From Paraburkholderia phenazinium (GTDB lineage: Bacteria; Pseudomonadota; Gammaproteobacteria; Burkholderiales; Burkholderiaceae): a stretch of DNA of 64,000 nt. The stretch lies in NCBI RefSeq assembly GCF_900100735.1, contig NZ_FNCJ01000002.1, forward strand, positions 620,001 through 684,000. The letters run 5' to 3'. The notes under the pieces are model-generated. The model saw only the letters and a list, made by a program, of their open reading frames with translations, was not told where the DNA came from and made no database searches. Of this stretch, positions 45,494-54,388 are shown piece by piece (the stretch's first letter is position 1; each line of letters opens with the position of its first letter). The translations under genes were made by a program, and so were the position numbers.

Positions 45494-46057
45494 ATGGAAA
45501 ATGCCCCCATCCTTGTTCCCACCGATCGTTGTTTGCTCAGACCTGCCACTCGCGACGATTACGACGCGATAATCGCGGCCATCGAGTCACCGGCATTTCC
45601 GCAGGAACTCCCGCTTCCTGACCTCTATCGACAAGGCAAGCTGCAAGCCTGGTTCGATTCGATACTGGTCATGTCGCAGGAAGGTAAGGCCTGCGTATTT
45701 TCAATCGATCTGCAGAGCGGCGCTCGCGGCATCGGGCAGGTCTCGCTCGTGCGACGGGGCACGTCGGCGAGCTGGAATCTGGCGTTCTGGCTGCATTCGT
45801 CGTATTGGGGCGCGGGCCTCGCGGCGGAGGCGGCGCGAGCCATGATCCGCTATGCGTTCACCGTCATGACGGTCGGGGAAGTGTGGGCGGGCGCGGCGCT
45901 CTGGAATCAGCGCAGCATCAAGACCCTCGACAAGCTCGGCCTGCAGCCTGTCGACAGCGAACAACGGGATAGCGACCTCAGTGGCCTGCACATCTGTTCC
46001 ATTTCACGCGAGAATTGGTTGCAGACCTGCCGCGAAGCAGGCCGCAACCTGGCTTAA
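45494..46057 (+). CDS. GNAT acetyltransferase (RimJ/RimL-like)
   Basis: This 187-residue protein starts at ATG 45494 after an A-rich leader. The opening 'TDRCLLRPATRDDYDAI' and the later 'WNLAFWLHSSYWGAGLAAEAARAMI' with the acetyl-CoA pyrophosphate loop G-A-G-L-A match the ribosomal-protein-acetyltransferase group. 'GAALWNQRSIKTLDKLGLQ' is the usual ending strand. It transfers an acetyl group to an amino group of a protein or small molecule. Its substrate is unknown. Confidence 0.87.
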   Translation: MENAPILVPTDRCLLRPATRDDYDAIIAAIESPAFPQELPLPDLYRQGKLQAWFDSILVMSQEGKACVFSIDLQSGARGIGQVSLVRRGTSASWNLAFWLHSSYWGAGLAAEAARAMIRYAFTVMTVGEVWAGAALWNQRSIKTLDKLGLQPVDSEQRDSDLSGLHICSISRENWLQTCREAGRNLA

Positions 46058-46062
46058 CTGCC

Positions 46063-47001
46063 TCAGGCAACCCGAAGCGTACGTGTTGCCGCCGCTCTCT
46101 CAACCTGCGGTAACGTCTTTACGACGATCCATGCCAGCAGACCGAGCACCGGCAACATCAACACACTGGCTTCCGGCCCGACCGAGCCGCCGCTTAGCCA
46201 GACTGGGCCGCCTGGATGGGTACTGAGCAAATGCCCTTGTGCGCCGAGTCCGCTGTCGGCGGTGCCGAACAGGAAGGTTTCGCTCCAGTCCCATGCGGCG
46301 TGCAGGCCGATGACCCACCACACCGAACCCGTGCGCCACACGGCTAGCGACGCGACCAGACCAAACAGGAACACCTGTGTGACGCCGATCAGGCTTTCGC
46401 CGTGATTCGTCAGATGGACGGCGCCGAACAGCAAGGACAGGAGGGTTGCCGCGATAAGCGGATTAGTGCCGCGGGCCAGCCTGAAAAAGGGGTAGCCGCG
46501 GAAGGTCAATTCCTCGGTGATTCCCACCAGCATAAAGACGATAGCCCAGACCAGACCCGACTCGAGCAAGGATTGGGCGGAGGCGCCGGAGAATTCGATC
46601 CGCGCGCCGTGCGTGAGCGCCAGCATACCCATCAAGGCAGAGATGGCTGCCACGCCCCAGAACGCCCCTTGCCCAAAATCCGCCGCCCGCCGCGCCGAGC
46701 GCAGACCAGAGTCGAGCCACGATTTCCGCTCGAGCCGGCTCATCGCCAGAGTGGCGATCAAGGCCGCGCAGCACATCGCTGCTTCAAGCAGGAGCGAGTT
46801 GCCGGGCGTCAAGTCGCCATGCAGTTGAAACGGATGATGCAGGACGTACGCGACGTGCCCAATGGCGAAGATCACCGCTATGCAGAGCACCAGAAACAAC
46901 AGGATTGCCCAGCCGGCTCGCAAGCCGTCGCGGCCGATCCAGATACCGCCGAAACGAAACCGCGCGGAGGCGCGCGGCGCTGCACTTGCCGGGTTGTCCA
47001 T
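46063..47001 (-). CDS. CPBP-family intramembrane metalloprotease
   Basis: This 312-residue multi-helix protein carries the CPBP (Rce1/Abi) motifs: Glu163-Glu164 with Arg168 ('TEELTFRGYPFF'), His196 ('FGAVHLTNHG') and His234 ('GLHAAWDW'). These are the likely zinc or catalytic residues within the membrane. AGAGGA precedes ATG 47001. It lies 40 bases after a TetR regulator on the same strand, which likely controls it. The substrate is unknown; in other bacteria such proteins act in peptide maturation or self-immunity. Confidence 0.88.
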   Translation of the reverse strand: MDNPASAAPRASARFRFGGIWIGRDGLRAGWAILLFLVLCIAVIFAIGHVAYVLHHPFQLHGDLTPGNSLLLEAAMCCAALIATLAMSRLERKSWLDSGLRSARRAADFGQGAFWGVAAISALMGMLALTHGARIEFSGASAQSLLESGLVWAIVFMLVGITEELTFRGYPFFRLARGTNPLIAATLLSLLFGAVHLTNHGESLIGVTQVFLFGLVASLAVWRTGSVWWVIGLHAAWDWSETFLFGTADSGLGAQGHLLSTHPGGPVWLSGGSVGPEASVLMLPVLGLLAWIVVKTLPQVERAAATRTLRVA

Positions 47002-47041
47002 GCTGATGATCCTCTGATTGAGTGAGGGATAGGGAGCAGGT

Positions 47042-47596
47042 TCAGGATTTGCTGCGGGGGGCGAAGCGTTGCTTCAACATCGAGCTGAAAATCTCCAGCG
47101 CTTGCGTAGTACGACTAAGGTCTCCACTGCCTAAAAATTCCAGCATCAGACCGTCCATGACGGCGCCGCATAAGGTTGCGATGGCGGGGCGTTCCGGCGA
47201 GGGCGGCAGCGCATTCTCAATCAGGGTTTGCCAACTGGAAGAATTGCGCTCCACATAGCGGGCATAGGCCGCCGGGTTCTGCATGGCCAGCATGTGTACT
47301 TCGAAAAACAGCCGGATATACGGACTGTTTTCCGGATCGACCGACCATTTCCAGAAGGACATCATGCCGTTGGCGTTGCCGCCGTCGCGCATCATCGCTT
47401 CCATCGATTGCTGGATGCGATGGCGCGCTTCATCCATCACGGTCGTGATCAGTTCGTCTTTGGTGCCGAAGTGATAGATCAGCAGGCGCGAGCTGCTGCC
47501 GATCTGTTCGGCCAAGGGGCGCAGCGACAGATCGGCTACCCCGTGGGCGAGGAAATAGTCGAGCGCCTTCGCGATCAGTTCGTCTTTTCGTTCCAT
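47042..47596 (-). CDS. TetR-family regulator
   Basis: This 184-residue regulator begins at ATG 47596. The HTH is 'SLRPLAEQIGSSSRLLIYHFGTKD', and a helical ligand domain follows. A perfect 16-bp palindrome sits 16 bases upstream (47612-47627), and its half-site is repeated over the start codon, so autorepression is likely. The gene precedes the CPBP protease gene by 40 bases, suggesting a two-gene unit controlled by the regulator. Confidence 0.9.
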   Translation of the reverse strand: MERKDELIAKALDYFLAHGVADLSLRPLAEQIGSSSRLLIYHFGTKDELITTVMDEARHRIQQSMEAMMRDGGNANGMMSFWKWSVDPENSPYIRLFFEVHMLAMQNPAAYARYVERNSSSWQTLIENALPPSPERPAIATLCGAVMDGLMLEFLGSGDLSRTTQALEIFSSMLKQRFAPRSKS

Positions 47597-47611
47597 GAAG
47601 CGAACGGTACA

Positions 47612-47627
47612 TGAAGCGATCGCTTCA
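47612..47627. promoter_or_regulatory. Perfect 16-bp palindrome TGAAGCGATCGCTTCA (TetR operator)
   Basis: The palindrome lies just upstream of the TetR gene. Its half-site TGAAGCGA also occurs at 47596-47603, exactly 16 bases away and touching the start codon. This is the expected layout for a TetR repressor binding its own promoter in one or two steps. Confidence 0.85.
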
Positions 47628-47701
47628 CTCAAGCTATTTTTTTGAAGGAGCCGGCAGGCGTCAGGGCCGGTCGCGCGCAACCGGCGCCATCCCGGGGCGC
47701 C

Positions 47702-48820
47702 TTAGCGTGCGCGCCGCGCACGCGCCGCCTGGGCCAGCGTGTCCAGCACCGGCTCGGTCTGGGCCCAGCTCAAACACGCATCGGTGATCGATACGCCGCA
47801 ACGCAGCGGCACACCCGGCTTCAGGTCCTGGCGGCCTTCCTCCAGATTGCTCTCGATCATCACGCCGATAATGCGCTGCTCGCCCTGGGCGAGTTGCTGC
47901 GCGATGTCCTGCGCCACGTCGATCTGACGCAGGTGCGACTTGCCGGAATTGGCGTGCGAGCAGTCCACCATCACCTGTTCGCGCAGGCCCGCTGCCCGCA
48001 GCACCTCACAGCTTGCTTCCACCGACGCGGCATCGTAGTTCGGGCCTTTCTTGCCGCCGCGCAGAATCACGTGTGCGTCGTCGTTGCCGCGCGTTTCGAA
48101 GATCGCCGCCATGCCCATCTTGGTCATGCCCATGAACGCATGGCTCGCGCGGGCCGCGACAATCGCGTCGGAGGCGATCTGCACGCCGCCGTCAGTGCCG
48201 TTCTTGAAACCGATCGGGCAACTCAGCCCCGAGGCGAGCTGACGATGGCTCTGGCTTTCCGTGGTCCGCGCGCCGATTGCACCCCACGCCACGAGGTCCG
48301 CAATGTATTGCGGGCTCAGCAGGTCGAGGAATTCGGTGGCGGTGGGCAAGCCGAGGGCGCTGATTTCCAGCAGCAACTGGCGCGCCCGGCGCAGCCCTTC
48401 GTTGATGCGGAAACTGCCGTCGAGCCGTGGATCGTTGATATAGCCCTTCCAGCCCACCGTGGTGCGCGGCTTTTCGAAGTACACCCGCATGACGATCAGC
48501 AGGTCGTCGCGCAATGCATCGGCGGCGTGCTTGAGGCGGCGGGCGTAATCGAGCGCCTGGTCGTGGTCGTGAATCGAGCAGGGGCCGACCACCACCACCA
48601 GCCGGTCGTCGCGGCCGTGCAGGATGCCGGCGATTGCCGCGCGGCTTTGCTCGACGAGCGCCTGCACATCGGGCGGCACGGGCAGATCGTCCTGCAGCAG
48701 GGCGGGCGAAATCAGCGGGCGGACCGCGCCGATCCGGACGTCGTCAATGCGGGTCGTGTCCTGGGTCGCGTCGGCGACGCCGACTTCCCGGTCATGTAAA
48801 GGATTGTCGATGTTGCTCAA
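47702..48820 (-). CDS. aroG: 3-deoxy-7-phosphoheptulonate (DAHP) synthase, class I
   Basis: This 372-residue type I-alpha enzyme joins phosphoenolpyruvate and erythrose-4-phosphate in the first shikimate step. Visible motifs are 'VVVGPCSIHDHDQAL' with the metal-binding cysteine, 'EKPRTTVGWKGYIND', 'GARTTESQSHRQ', 'GFKNGTDGG', 'DCSHANSGK' and 'IESNLEEG'. It begins at TTG 48820, preceded by AGGAGA, with no better ATG nearby. Which aromatic amino acid inhibits it cannot be read from sequence alone. Confidence 0.95.
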   Translation of the reverse strand: MSNIDNPLHDREVGVADATQDTTRIDDVRIGAVRPLISPALLQDDLPVPPDVQALVEQSRAAIAGILHGRDDRLVVVVGPCSIHDHDQALDYARRLKHAADALRDDLLIVMRVYFEKPRTTVGWKGYINDPRLDGSFRINEGLRRARQLLLEISALGLPTATEFLDLLSPQYIADLVAWGAIGARTTESQSHRQLASGLSCPIGFKNGTDGGVQIASDAIVAARASHAFMGMTKMGMAAIFETRGNDDAHVILRGGKKGPNYDAASVEASCEVLRAAGLREQVMVDCSHANSGKSHLRQIDVAQDIAQQLAQGEQRIIGVMIESNLEEGRQDLKPGVPLRCGVSITDACLSWAQTEPVLDTLAQAARARRAR

Positions 48821-48915
48821 AATGTTCTCCTGGGTGCGCGCTGCTAACCCTCAATTATGGCACTCTCGGCGCTCATTTCGTGCGCGAGTGCTGTCCATGC
48901 TGCGCAAACCTCGCC

Positions 48916-49383
48916 TCAAACATGCAGATGCTCGTGATGCGGTGCGTCGTCGCCGTGGTGGTGCCGCGCGTGTTCGATGGTCACTGGAATCGTATGCAGA
49001 TGCGCGTAGCGCACCCCGCGCTGGCTCGTGAGGCCGTCCGCGAAGGCGGCGACATCATGAGCGCGGCCGCGCAACACCGACGACTCGAGCAGGCTCTCGT
49101 GGTCCAGATGAATCCGCATGCTGGCAACGGCGAGATCGTGCCGGTCGTGATGCGCCTGGGTGATGCGGCGCGCCAGATCGCGGGTGGCGTGGTCGTACAC
49201 ATAGGTCAGCGTGGCGACGCACTGGCTATCCGAGGCGTCCTGTTGCTCGCGCACCTGGGTCACCTGGGTCTCGCGCACGATATCGCGGAACGCTTCCGAG
49301 CGGCTCGTATAGCCGCGTTGCGCCACCAGCGCATCGACTGCTGCGAGCAGGTCGTCGTCGATCGTGATCGTGATGCGTTGCAT
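48916..49383 (-). CDS. nikR: NikR-family nickel-responsive regulator (variant metal site)
   Basis: This 155-residue ribbon-helix-helix protein starts 'MQRITITIDDDLLAAVDALV' and has a C-terminal ACT-like metal domain. Aligned to E. coli NikR, His76 is kept as His79 and His89 as His92, but His87 is replaced by Arg90 and Cys95 by Leu98, so two of the four high-affinity nickel ligands are missing. A His-rich tail ('HHHGDDAPHHEHLHV') extends beyond the normal end. It is divergent from a nickel permease, which it presumably controls. The altered site could mean a different metal or affinity. Confidence 0.88.
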   Translation of the reverse strand: MQRITITIDDDLLAAVDALVAQRGYTSRSEAFRDIVRETQVTQVREQQDASDSQCVATLTYVYDHATRDLARRITQAHHDRHDLAVASMRIHLDHESLLESSVLRGRAHDVAAFADGLTSQRGVRYAHLHTIPVTIEHARHHHGDDAPHHEHLHV

Positions 49384-49543
49384 GTCGGTCTCCCTGCGTC
49401 AGATGGCTCGATCTCTAATCGTAATCTGAACGCGATCGATATGATCTTTTTTGAAATAAGTATTATTGTGGAAAGAACAACCAGGCGCGTCACGGCGCGC
49501 TTGCTACTGCACACGCCGCCTGGCGGATTCAGGAAAACATGCC

Positions 49544-50608
49544 ATGACACATCTGATGAAAGCCCTGTTTGGCGACGGCAGCGCTCAATTGCGGCAGAAA
49601 ATCGTCGCGCTATACGCGTTGCTGCTGGCCTTTAACGTGGCTGCGTGGGTGTGGGCTTTCATCGCGTTTCACCATTACCCGCTGCTGATGGGGACGAGCC
49701 TGCTCGCGTACTCGTTCGGCCTGCGCCACGCGGTGGACGCCGACCATATCGCCGCAATCGACAATGTCACCCGCAAGCTGATGCAAGCCGGCAAGCGGCC
49801 CGTCAGCGTCGGGCTGATGTTTTCGTTGGGGCATTCCACCATCGTGGTGCTGGCCTCGGCGGCCATCGCGGCGACCGCGCTCGCGCTGCAAAGCCGCATG
49901 GACGGCCTGAAGGAGGTCGGTGGGGTGATCGGGACGATCGTCTCCACGCTATTCCTGTTTGCGATTGCGCTGATGAACCTGGTGATCCTGCGCTCGGTGA
50001 TTCGCGCGTTTCGCCGCGTGCGCAATGGCGAGCCCTATACGGATGAAGACTTCGACATGCTGCTCGCCGACCGCGGTTTTCTCGCGCGCATCTTCCGGCC
50101 GTTGTTCCGGCTGATTACGAAGAGCTGGCACATGTACTTCCTCGGCTTTCTGTTCGGCCTCGGCTTCGATACCGCGACGGAGGTCGGTCTGCTGGGCATC
50201 TCTGCGGCGAGCGCGGCGCAGGGCTTGCCGATCTGGTCGATCCTGGTGTTTCCGGTGTTGTTCACCGCAGGCATGACGCTGATCGATTCGACCGACAGCA
50301 TCCTGATGCTGGGCGCGTATGGCTGGGCTTTCGTCAAGCCGATCCGCAAGCTCTATTACAACATCACCATCACGACGATCTCGGTGCTGGTGGCCTTGCT
50401 GGTGGGCGGCATCGAGGGGCTCGGGCTGCTCGCCGACCAGTTGCATCTGTCGGGCGCGTTCTGGGACGCGATCGGCAGCCTGAACGACAACTTCGGCATG
50501 ATCGGCTATGTGATCATCGGCGTATTCATTGTCAGCTGGCTGCTCTCGGCGGCCATCTACCGGTGGAAGCGGTTCGAAGAGGTGGAGGTTCGGGCGGACT
50601 CGCTCTGA
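49544..50608 (+). CDS. NiCoT-family nickel/cobalt permease
   Basis: This 354-residue inner-membrane permease starts at ATG 49544 (AGGAAAA upstream). The NiCoT signature 'RHAVDADHIAAIDN' at residues 61-74 includes the HX4DH metal motif, and 'GLGFDTATEVGLL' is the second family motif. Eight helices are predicted. It imports Ni2+ or Co2+ with high affinity, likely for urease or hydrogenase made elsewhere. It is divergent from nikR across 160 bases. Confidence 0.92.
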   Translation: MTHLMKALFGDGSAQLRQKIVALYALLLAFNVAAWVWAFIAFHHYPLLMGTSLLAYSFGLRHAVDADHIAAIDNVTRKLMQAGKRPVSVGLMFSLGHSTIVVLASAAIAATALALQSRMDGLKEVGGVIGTIVSTLFLFAIALMNLVILRSVIRAFRRVRNGEPYTDEDFDMLLADRGFLARIFRPLFRLITKSWHMYFLGFLFGLGFDTATEVGLLGISAASAAQGLPIWSILVFPVLFTAGMTLIDSTDSILMLGAYGWAFVKPIRKLYYNITITTISVLVALLVGGIEGLGLLADQLHLSGAFWDAIGSLNDNFGMIGYVIIGVFIVSWLLSAAIYRWKRFEEVEVRADSL

Positions 50609-50655
50609 ACCCTATGCGGGGTCGCGCCTTGGCGCGCCTGGTGTTTCTGATACTT

Positions 50656-52173
50656 CTAGTGAGTGCCGTCGCGTAGAAAGTCGCACTGCGCGGTCGCTTC
50701 GATGCGATTGCGGCCTCCCTGCTTGGCGCGGTATAGCGCCTGATCGGCCGCCTCGATCAGTTCGGGCACGGCGGACTGCGGCGAGTCGAACACGGCTACT
50801 CCGACGCTGACGGTCACGAAGGGCCCCGTCGACGTTTCGTTGCGGATCTTCAGCGAGTGCACGGCCTCCTGCATGGTCCGGGCGACCATGCGTGCACCGC
50901 TCTCGTCGGTGGCGGGCAGGATGGCCGCGAACTCCTCGCCGCCATAGCGGGCGAGCAGATCGCCGCTGCGCGGCAAGGCCGATTGCAGGGCAAGCGCTAC
51001 GGAGACCAGACAGCGGTCTCCGGCCGGATGACCGTAACGGTCGTTGAGCATCTTGAAGTAGTCGATATCGACCAGCAGCAGCGCCAGCGGGTAGCGGTTG
51101 CGGATCGCGCGATTCCACTCGAGCGCGAGCGCCGCGTCGAAACGGCGGCGATTGGCGGTATTGGTCAGCGCGTCGGTGAGCGCCATTTGTTCGAGGCGGT
51201 CGTGCGCCTCATGCAATTCGCGTTGCACCCGGATATAGCGGCCCTGCAGTGTGGTCGAACGGATCGCATAGACGACGAGGGCGGTGAAGATGCCCACCGT
51301 CCCCGCAGAAAAGTGCTGGCGCATCAGCGAGATGCTGAGCGCGAGCAACGCCACCGTATAGAAGATGGGGCTGACGTTTTCGATGAACAGGGCCAGCGTC
51401 TGCTTGTGCGGCGTCCGTTCGGACTCCTCGCGCAGCGTTCGTGGCGCCACCGCGGCCACGGCGAGGTAGAGGAAGGGCAGGTCGATCAGCAGGTCCATCA
51501 GCGTATGCCCGTCGTTCGAGGCGGCCCAGTTGTTGTACACGCCGGCGGCGATCGCGTAGATCCACAGGAAGCAGAACAGGATTGCGTAGAAGCGGCGTTC
51601 GTGGCCGCGCGGCTGCGCCAGAAGGCGCAAGGTGGCCGCCGCGGCAAGGATGACGTTTTCGGCGTTATAGAGCAGGACGAGTGTCGTGCTCGAAATGGGT
51701 TCGAGCGGTGTGGCCGCAAACGGCATCACCGAAAAGACACTGACGTAGAACAGGAAGCCGGTTAGCAGGGCCTGCGCGGTATCCATCCAGACGAAGAAAG
51801 GAATGTTCTGTTTCGCCGAAGCCGACGAAATGGCGAGCAGCACCGGCACGCCATACAGGAAGAAGGAAAAATCGGAGAACCACGCGGCGCTCTGCGGGAT
51901 GTGCTGGAGCAGATCCTCCCAGGCGCTCAGAAAGATGCCGCAGGTCCACAGGAATAGCCCGGCAGCCAGCAATATCCAGGATGAGCGCGACTCGGGCTCC
52001 TCGGCTACGATTCGCCAGCAGCAACCAGCGAAGCCCGCCAACGGCGCCAGTACCAGGAAGGGATAGGTAACGAGCGTGGCCTGGGCGCGAAATAACAGTA
52101 GACCTATCGCGTGCAGACCGGCGAACGAGACAGCTAACAGTGCGAGATGCGAGAGCTTCGGCGGGCGGTGCAC
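50656..52173 (-). CDS. Membrane diguanylate cyclase (GGDEF)
   Basis: This 505-residue protein has about nine N-terminal helices (residues 10-305) with no known sensor-domain signature, then a short coiled coil and a C-terminal GGDEF domain. The active-site motif is GGEEF at 411-415, with an inhibitory RxxD (Arg402, Asp405) five residues before it, so c-di-GMP synthesis with product inhibition is expected. The start is GTG 52173 with GGGGTG upstream. It is a monocistronic gene. Confidence 0.92.
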   Translation of the reverse strand: MHRPPKLSHLALLAVSFAGLHAIGLLLFRAQATLVTYPFLVLAPLAGFAGCCWRIVAEEPESRSSWILLAAGLFLWTCGIFLSAWEDLLQHIPQSAAWFSDFSFFLYGVPVLLAISSASAKQNIPFFVWMDTAQALLTGFLFYVSVFSVMPFAATPLEPISSTTLVLLYNAENVILAAAATLRLLAQPRGHERRFYAILFCFLWIYAIAAGVYNNWAASNDGHTLMDLLIDLPFLYLAVAAVAPRTLREESERTPHKQTLALFIENVSPIFYTVALLALSISLMRQHFSAGTVGIFTALVVYAIRSTTLQGRYIRVQRELHEAHDRLEQMALTDALTNTANRRRFDAALALEWNRAIRNRYPLALLLVDIDYFKMLNDRYGHPAGDRCLVSVALALQSALPRSGDLLARYGGEEFAAILPATDESGARMVARTMQEAVHSLKIRNETSTGPFVTVSVGVAVFDSPQSAVPELIEAADQALYRAKQGGRNRIEATAQCDFLRDGTH

Positions 52174-52691
52174 GGTTTCACCCCGGAGTTCAGGAAGGCA
52201 ATGGAAAGCTGGCGGAAGGGCTGACGCCGCTTCAAGGCTTTCTTTGCTCGTTTATGCCGGCAATCCACATACTCCGGTCTACGGCACCCCTGGCTAAAGC
52301 TTGAACGCCATGAATGGACCGCCGTATGACCAATGGTTATCCCCTATATCACTCAAAATGCAACGCCAATACCGCGAGGCCGGTAAAGATGCCCGTGCCT
52401 GTTGGCAAATTAGATGCGGACCCGCAGCCTTTAATGCAGTGTCGCATTTTTCGCTTTAGCACGACAATCCCTTCTATCGTATTCGTGCTCAATTTGTTAC
52501 TGGCCAATACGTCGCTGCGGCGAAGCCATTTTCAAACCGCTGTTTGGATTGGCGGCGCCGCATGTCGATTTTTCGGTGGCTGGTTCGTCGTGTCAGTAGG
52601 GCGAGTGGCGCAACAAGGCCGGGCCTTTGGCCGCTCCTTTCGCCGCCCCTTTCGCTCCGTGATTTTCCCGAAACCTGGCAGGAGGTGATGA
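52174..52691. other. Intergenic region, nothing called
   Basis: These 518 bases are the divergent space between the GGDEF and DUF899 genes. I find no hairpin terminator, operator or credible ORF in them, apart from a strong ribosome site at the right end serving the DUF899 gene. Confidence 0.4.
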
Positions 52692-53471
52692 ATGATTTAC
52701 ACGGATGGATTTTCGCAGGGATTGAAGCCGGCGCGGCTGCTGGGCGTGTCGGCCCGGCGGTTTCCGGGCGAGAACGCGCGCTACCGCGAGGCGCGCAACG
52801 CGTTGCTAGCCGAAGAAATCGAACTGCGCCGCCACATAGAACGCGTCGCGGCCCTGCGGCGGGCGCTGCCGCCCGGTGGACAGGTGCCGCAGGACTACCG
52901 GTTCGAGGGCGAGCATGGACCGGTGACGTTGTCGGAGATGTTCGGCGCTCACGATACGCTGGTGACCTACAACTGGATGTATGGGCCGCGAACCGAACGG
53001 TCGTGTCCGATGTGCACGTCGTGTCTGAGCGCACTGGATGGCGAGATGGCCGATATCCTGCAGCGCGTCGCCTTCGCGGTGATCGCCCGCTCGCCGATCG
53101 AGCGCCTTGTGGCGTTCAAAGAGGAGCGCGGCTGGCGTCATCTGCGCGTGTATTCGTCGGGCGGCAACAGTTTCAACCGCGACTATTCGGACGAAGATCC
53201 TGACGGTGAGGATAACTCGACCTTCAACGTGTTCACCCGTTCGGGCGGCGTGCTGCGGCATTTCTGGGGCACCGAGATGGGCCCGGAGACGGCCGACCCC
53301 GGTCAGGATCCGCGTGGCGCGCCCGACATCATGCCGCTCTGGACGGTGCTCGATATGACGCCGGGCGGCCGTGGCACGGACTGGTATCCGCGGCTGGAGT
53401 ACGGCGCGCCGGCGGCGGCCACTACGGCGGGGAGCCGGTGTCACTGCGAGCCGGAGGCGGACGGCGCCTGA
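52692..53471 (+). CDS. DUF899 thioredoxin-like protein
   Basis: This 259-residue protein starts behind AGGAGGTGA. It has the DUF899 layout: a helical N-terminus ('LLAEEIELRRHIERVAALRR'), a core strand 'LVTYNWMYGP', and the CPMC cysteine pair ('RSCPMCTSCLSALDGE') at the position of the thioredoxin active site, then 'VYSSGGNSFNRDYSDED' and 'VFTRSGGVLRHFWGTE'. It is likely cytoplasmic and redox-related. A short Cys-rich tail ('SRCHCEP') is unusual. The exact function is unknown. Confidence 0.85.
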   Translation: MIYTDGFSQGLKPARLLGVSARRFPGENARYREARNALLAEEIELRRHIERVAALRRALPPGGQVPQDYRFEGEHGPVTLSEMFGAHDTLVTYNWMYGPRTERSCPMCTSCLSALDGEMADILQRVAFAVIARSPIERLVAFKEERGWRHLRVYSSGGNSFNRDYSDEDPDGEDNSTFNVFTRSGGVLRHFWGTEMGPETADPGQDPRGAPDIMPLWTVLDMTPGGRGTDWYPRLEYGAPAAATTAGSRCHCEPEADGA

Positions 53472-53656
53472 TGCGGGTGCCTGGAGCCTGGACGCCTCGA
53501 GCAGAAGGGGCACTGAGGACACACCGCAGGCGCACCGAGCGCCGCTGAACCGAGCGGCGTAAGATACGCGTTCGCATAACGACGGGACGGCTTGATCGGC
53601 GAGCCACGCCGAGCGCCGCCCCGTTCCCTTGGTTTCCGCTACGGACGGCGTCATTC

Positions 53657-54163
53657 ATGTTTCAGGCTTCCACCCCCTCATCGCAACTTTCCAAACCGGC
53701 CCAATACGACGAACTGGTCGCCCAGGCACGCTCGCTGATGGCCGGCGAAACCGATCGCATCGCCAATGCGGCGAATTTTTCGTCGCTGGTGTTCAATTCG
53801 CTGCAAGGGTTGAACTGGGCGGGCTTTTATTTCTTCGATGGTGCCGAACTGGTGGTCGGGCCGTTTCAGGGCAAGCCGGCCTGTGTGCGCATTCCGCTTG
53901 GCAAGGGCGTGTGCGGTACCGCCGCGCAGACTCGCGCTACCCAGGTGGTGCGCGATGTCCATGAGTTTCCGGGGCATATCGCCTGCGATTCGGCTTCGCA
54001 GTCGGAGATCGTGGTGCCGCTCGTCGCTGCGGATGGCAGCTTGATCGGCGTCTGGGATGTCGATAGCCCCCTGGTTGCGCGCTTCGATGACGAAGACGCG
54101 AAGGGCATGGAGGCATTGTGCCGGGTCTTTATCGAACTCGCGTGGGCACCAGCTTCGAAGTAG
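53657..54163 (+). CDS. msrC: Free methionine-(R)-sulfoxide reductase (GAF domain)
   Basis: This 168-residue single-GAF enzyme reduces free methionine-R-sulfoxide using thioredoxin. Three cysteines sit at residues 76, 86 and 110, and the spacings (10 and 24) equal those of the catalytic and resolving cysteines in E. coli MsrC (84, 94, 118). 'NWAGFYFFDG' and 'GVWDVDSP' are family motifs. It is a cytoplasmic oxidative-repair enzyme with a terminator just downstream. Confidence 0.93.
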   Translation: MFQASTPSSQLSKPAQYDELVAQARSLMAGETDRIANAANFSSLVFNSLQGLNWAGFYFFDGAELVVGPFQGKPACVRIPLGKGVCGTAAQTRATQVVRDVHEFPGHIACDSASQSEIVVPLVAADGSLIGVWDVDSPLVARFDDEDAKGMEALCRVFIELAWAPASK

Positions 54164-54187
54164 TCGCTTCGCAGCCCCATTAGCCAG

Positions 54188-54212
54188 GGCCGTCCGCTCG
54201 CGACGGCCTTTC
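54188..54212 (+). terminator. Intrinsic terminator after msrC
   Basis: A 7-bp GC stem (GGCCGTC at 54188-54194 and GACGGCC at 54202-54208) with a 7-base loop is followed by TTTC, 25 bases after the reductase stop. It faces the plus strand. Confidence 0.65.
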
Positions 54213-54388
54213 ATCCTTGATTTCCTTTTGACGGTTGCTTCAATTTACCGCCGTCGGCATTCGCGTTATATTTTCCTGGATATAACGTGGATTGACTTGA
54301 GGTGAAACCTTCAACTCAAGCGCATACGTATTTTTACGCCCGCATGACGACCGCGGCGCATACACAGATAATCGAACCGAGGTAATTT

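Noticed and set aside
49384..49543. Search for a GTATGA-N16-TCATAC NikR site between nikR and the permease
   Set aside because: No convincing match; only weak AT-rich half-sites.
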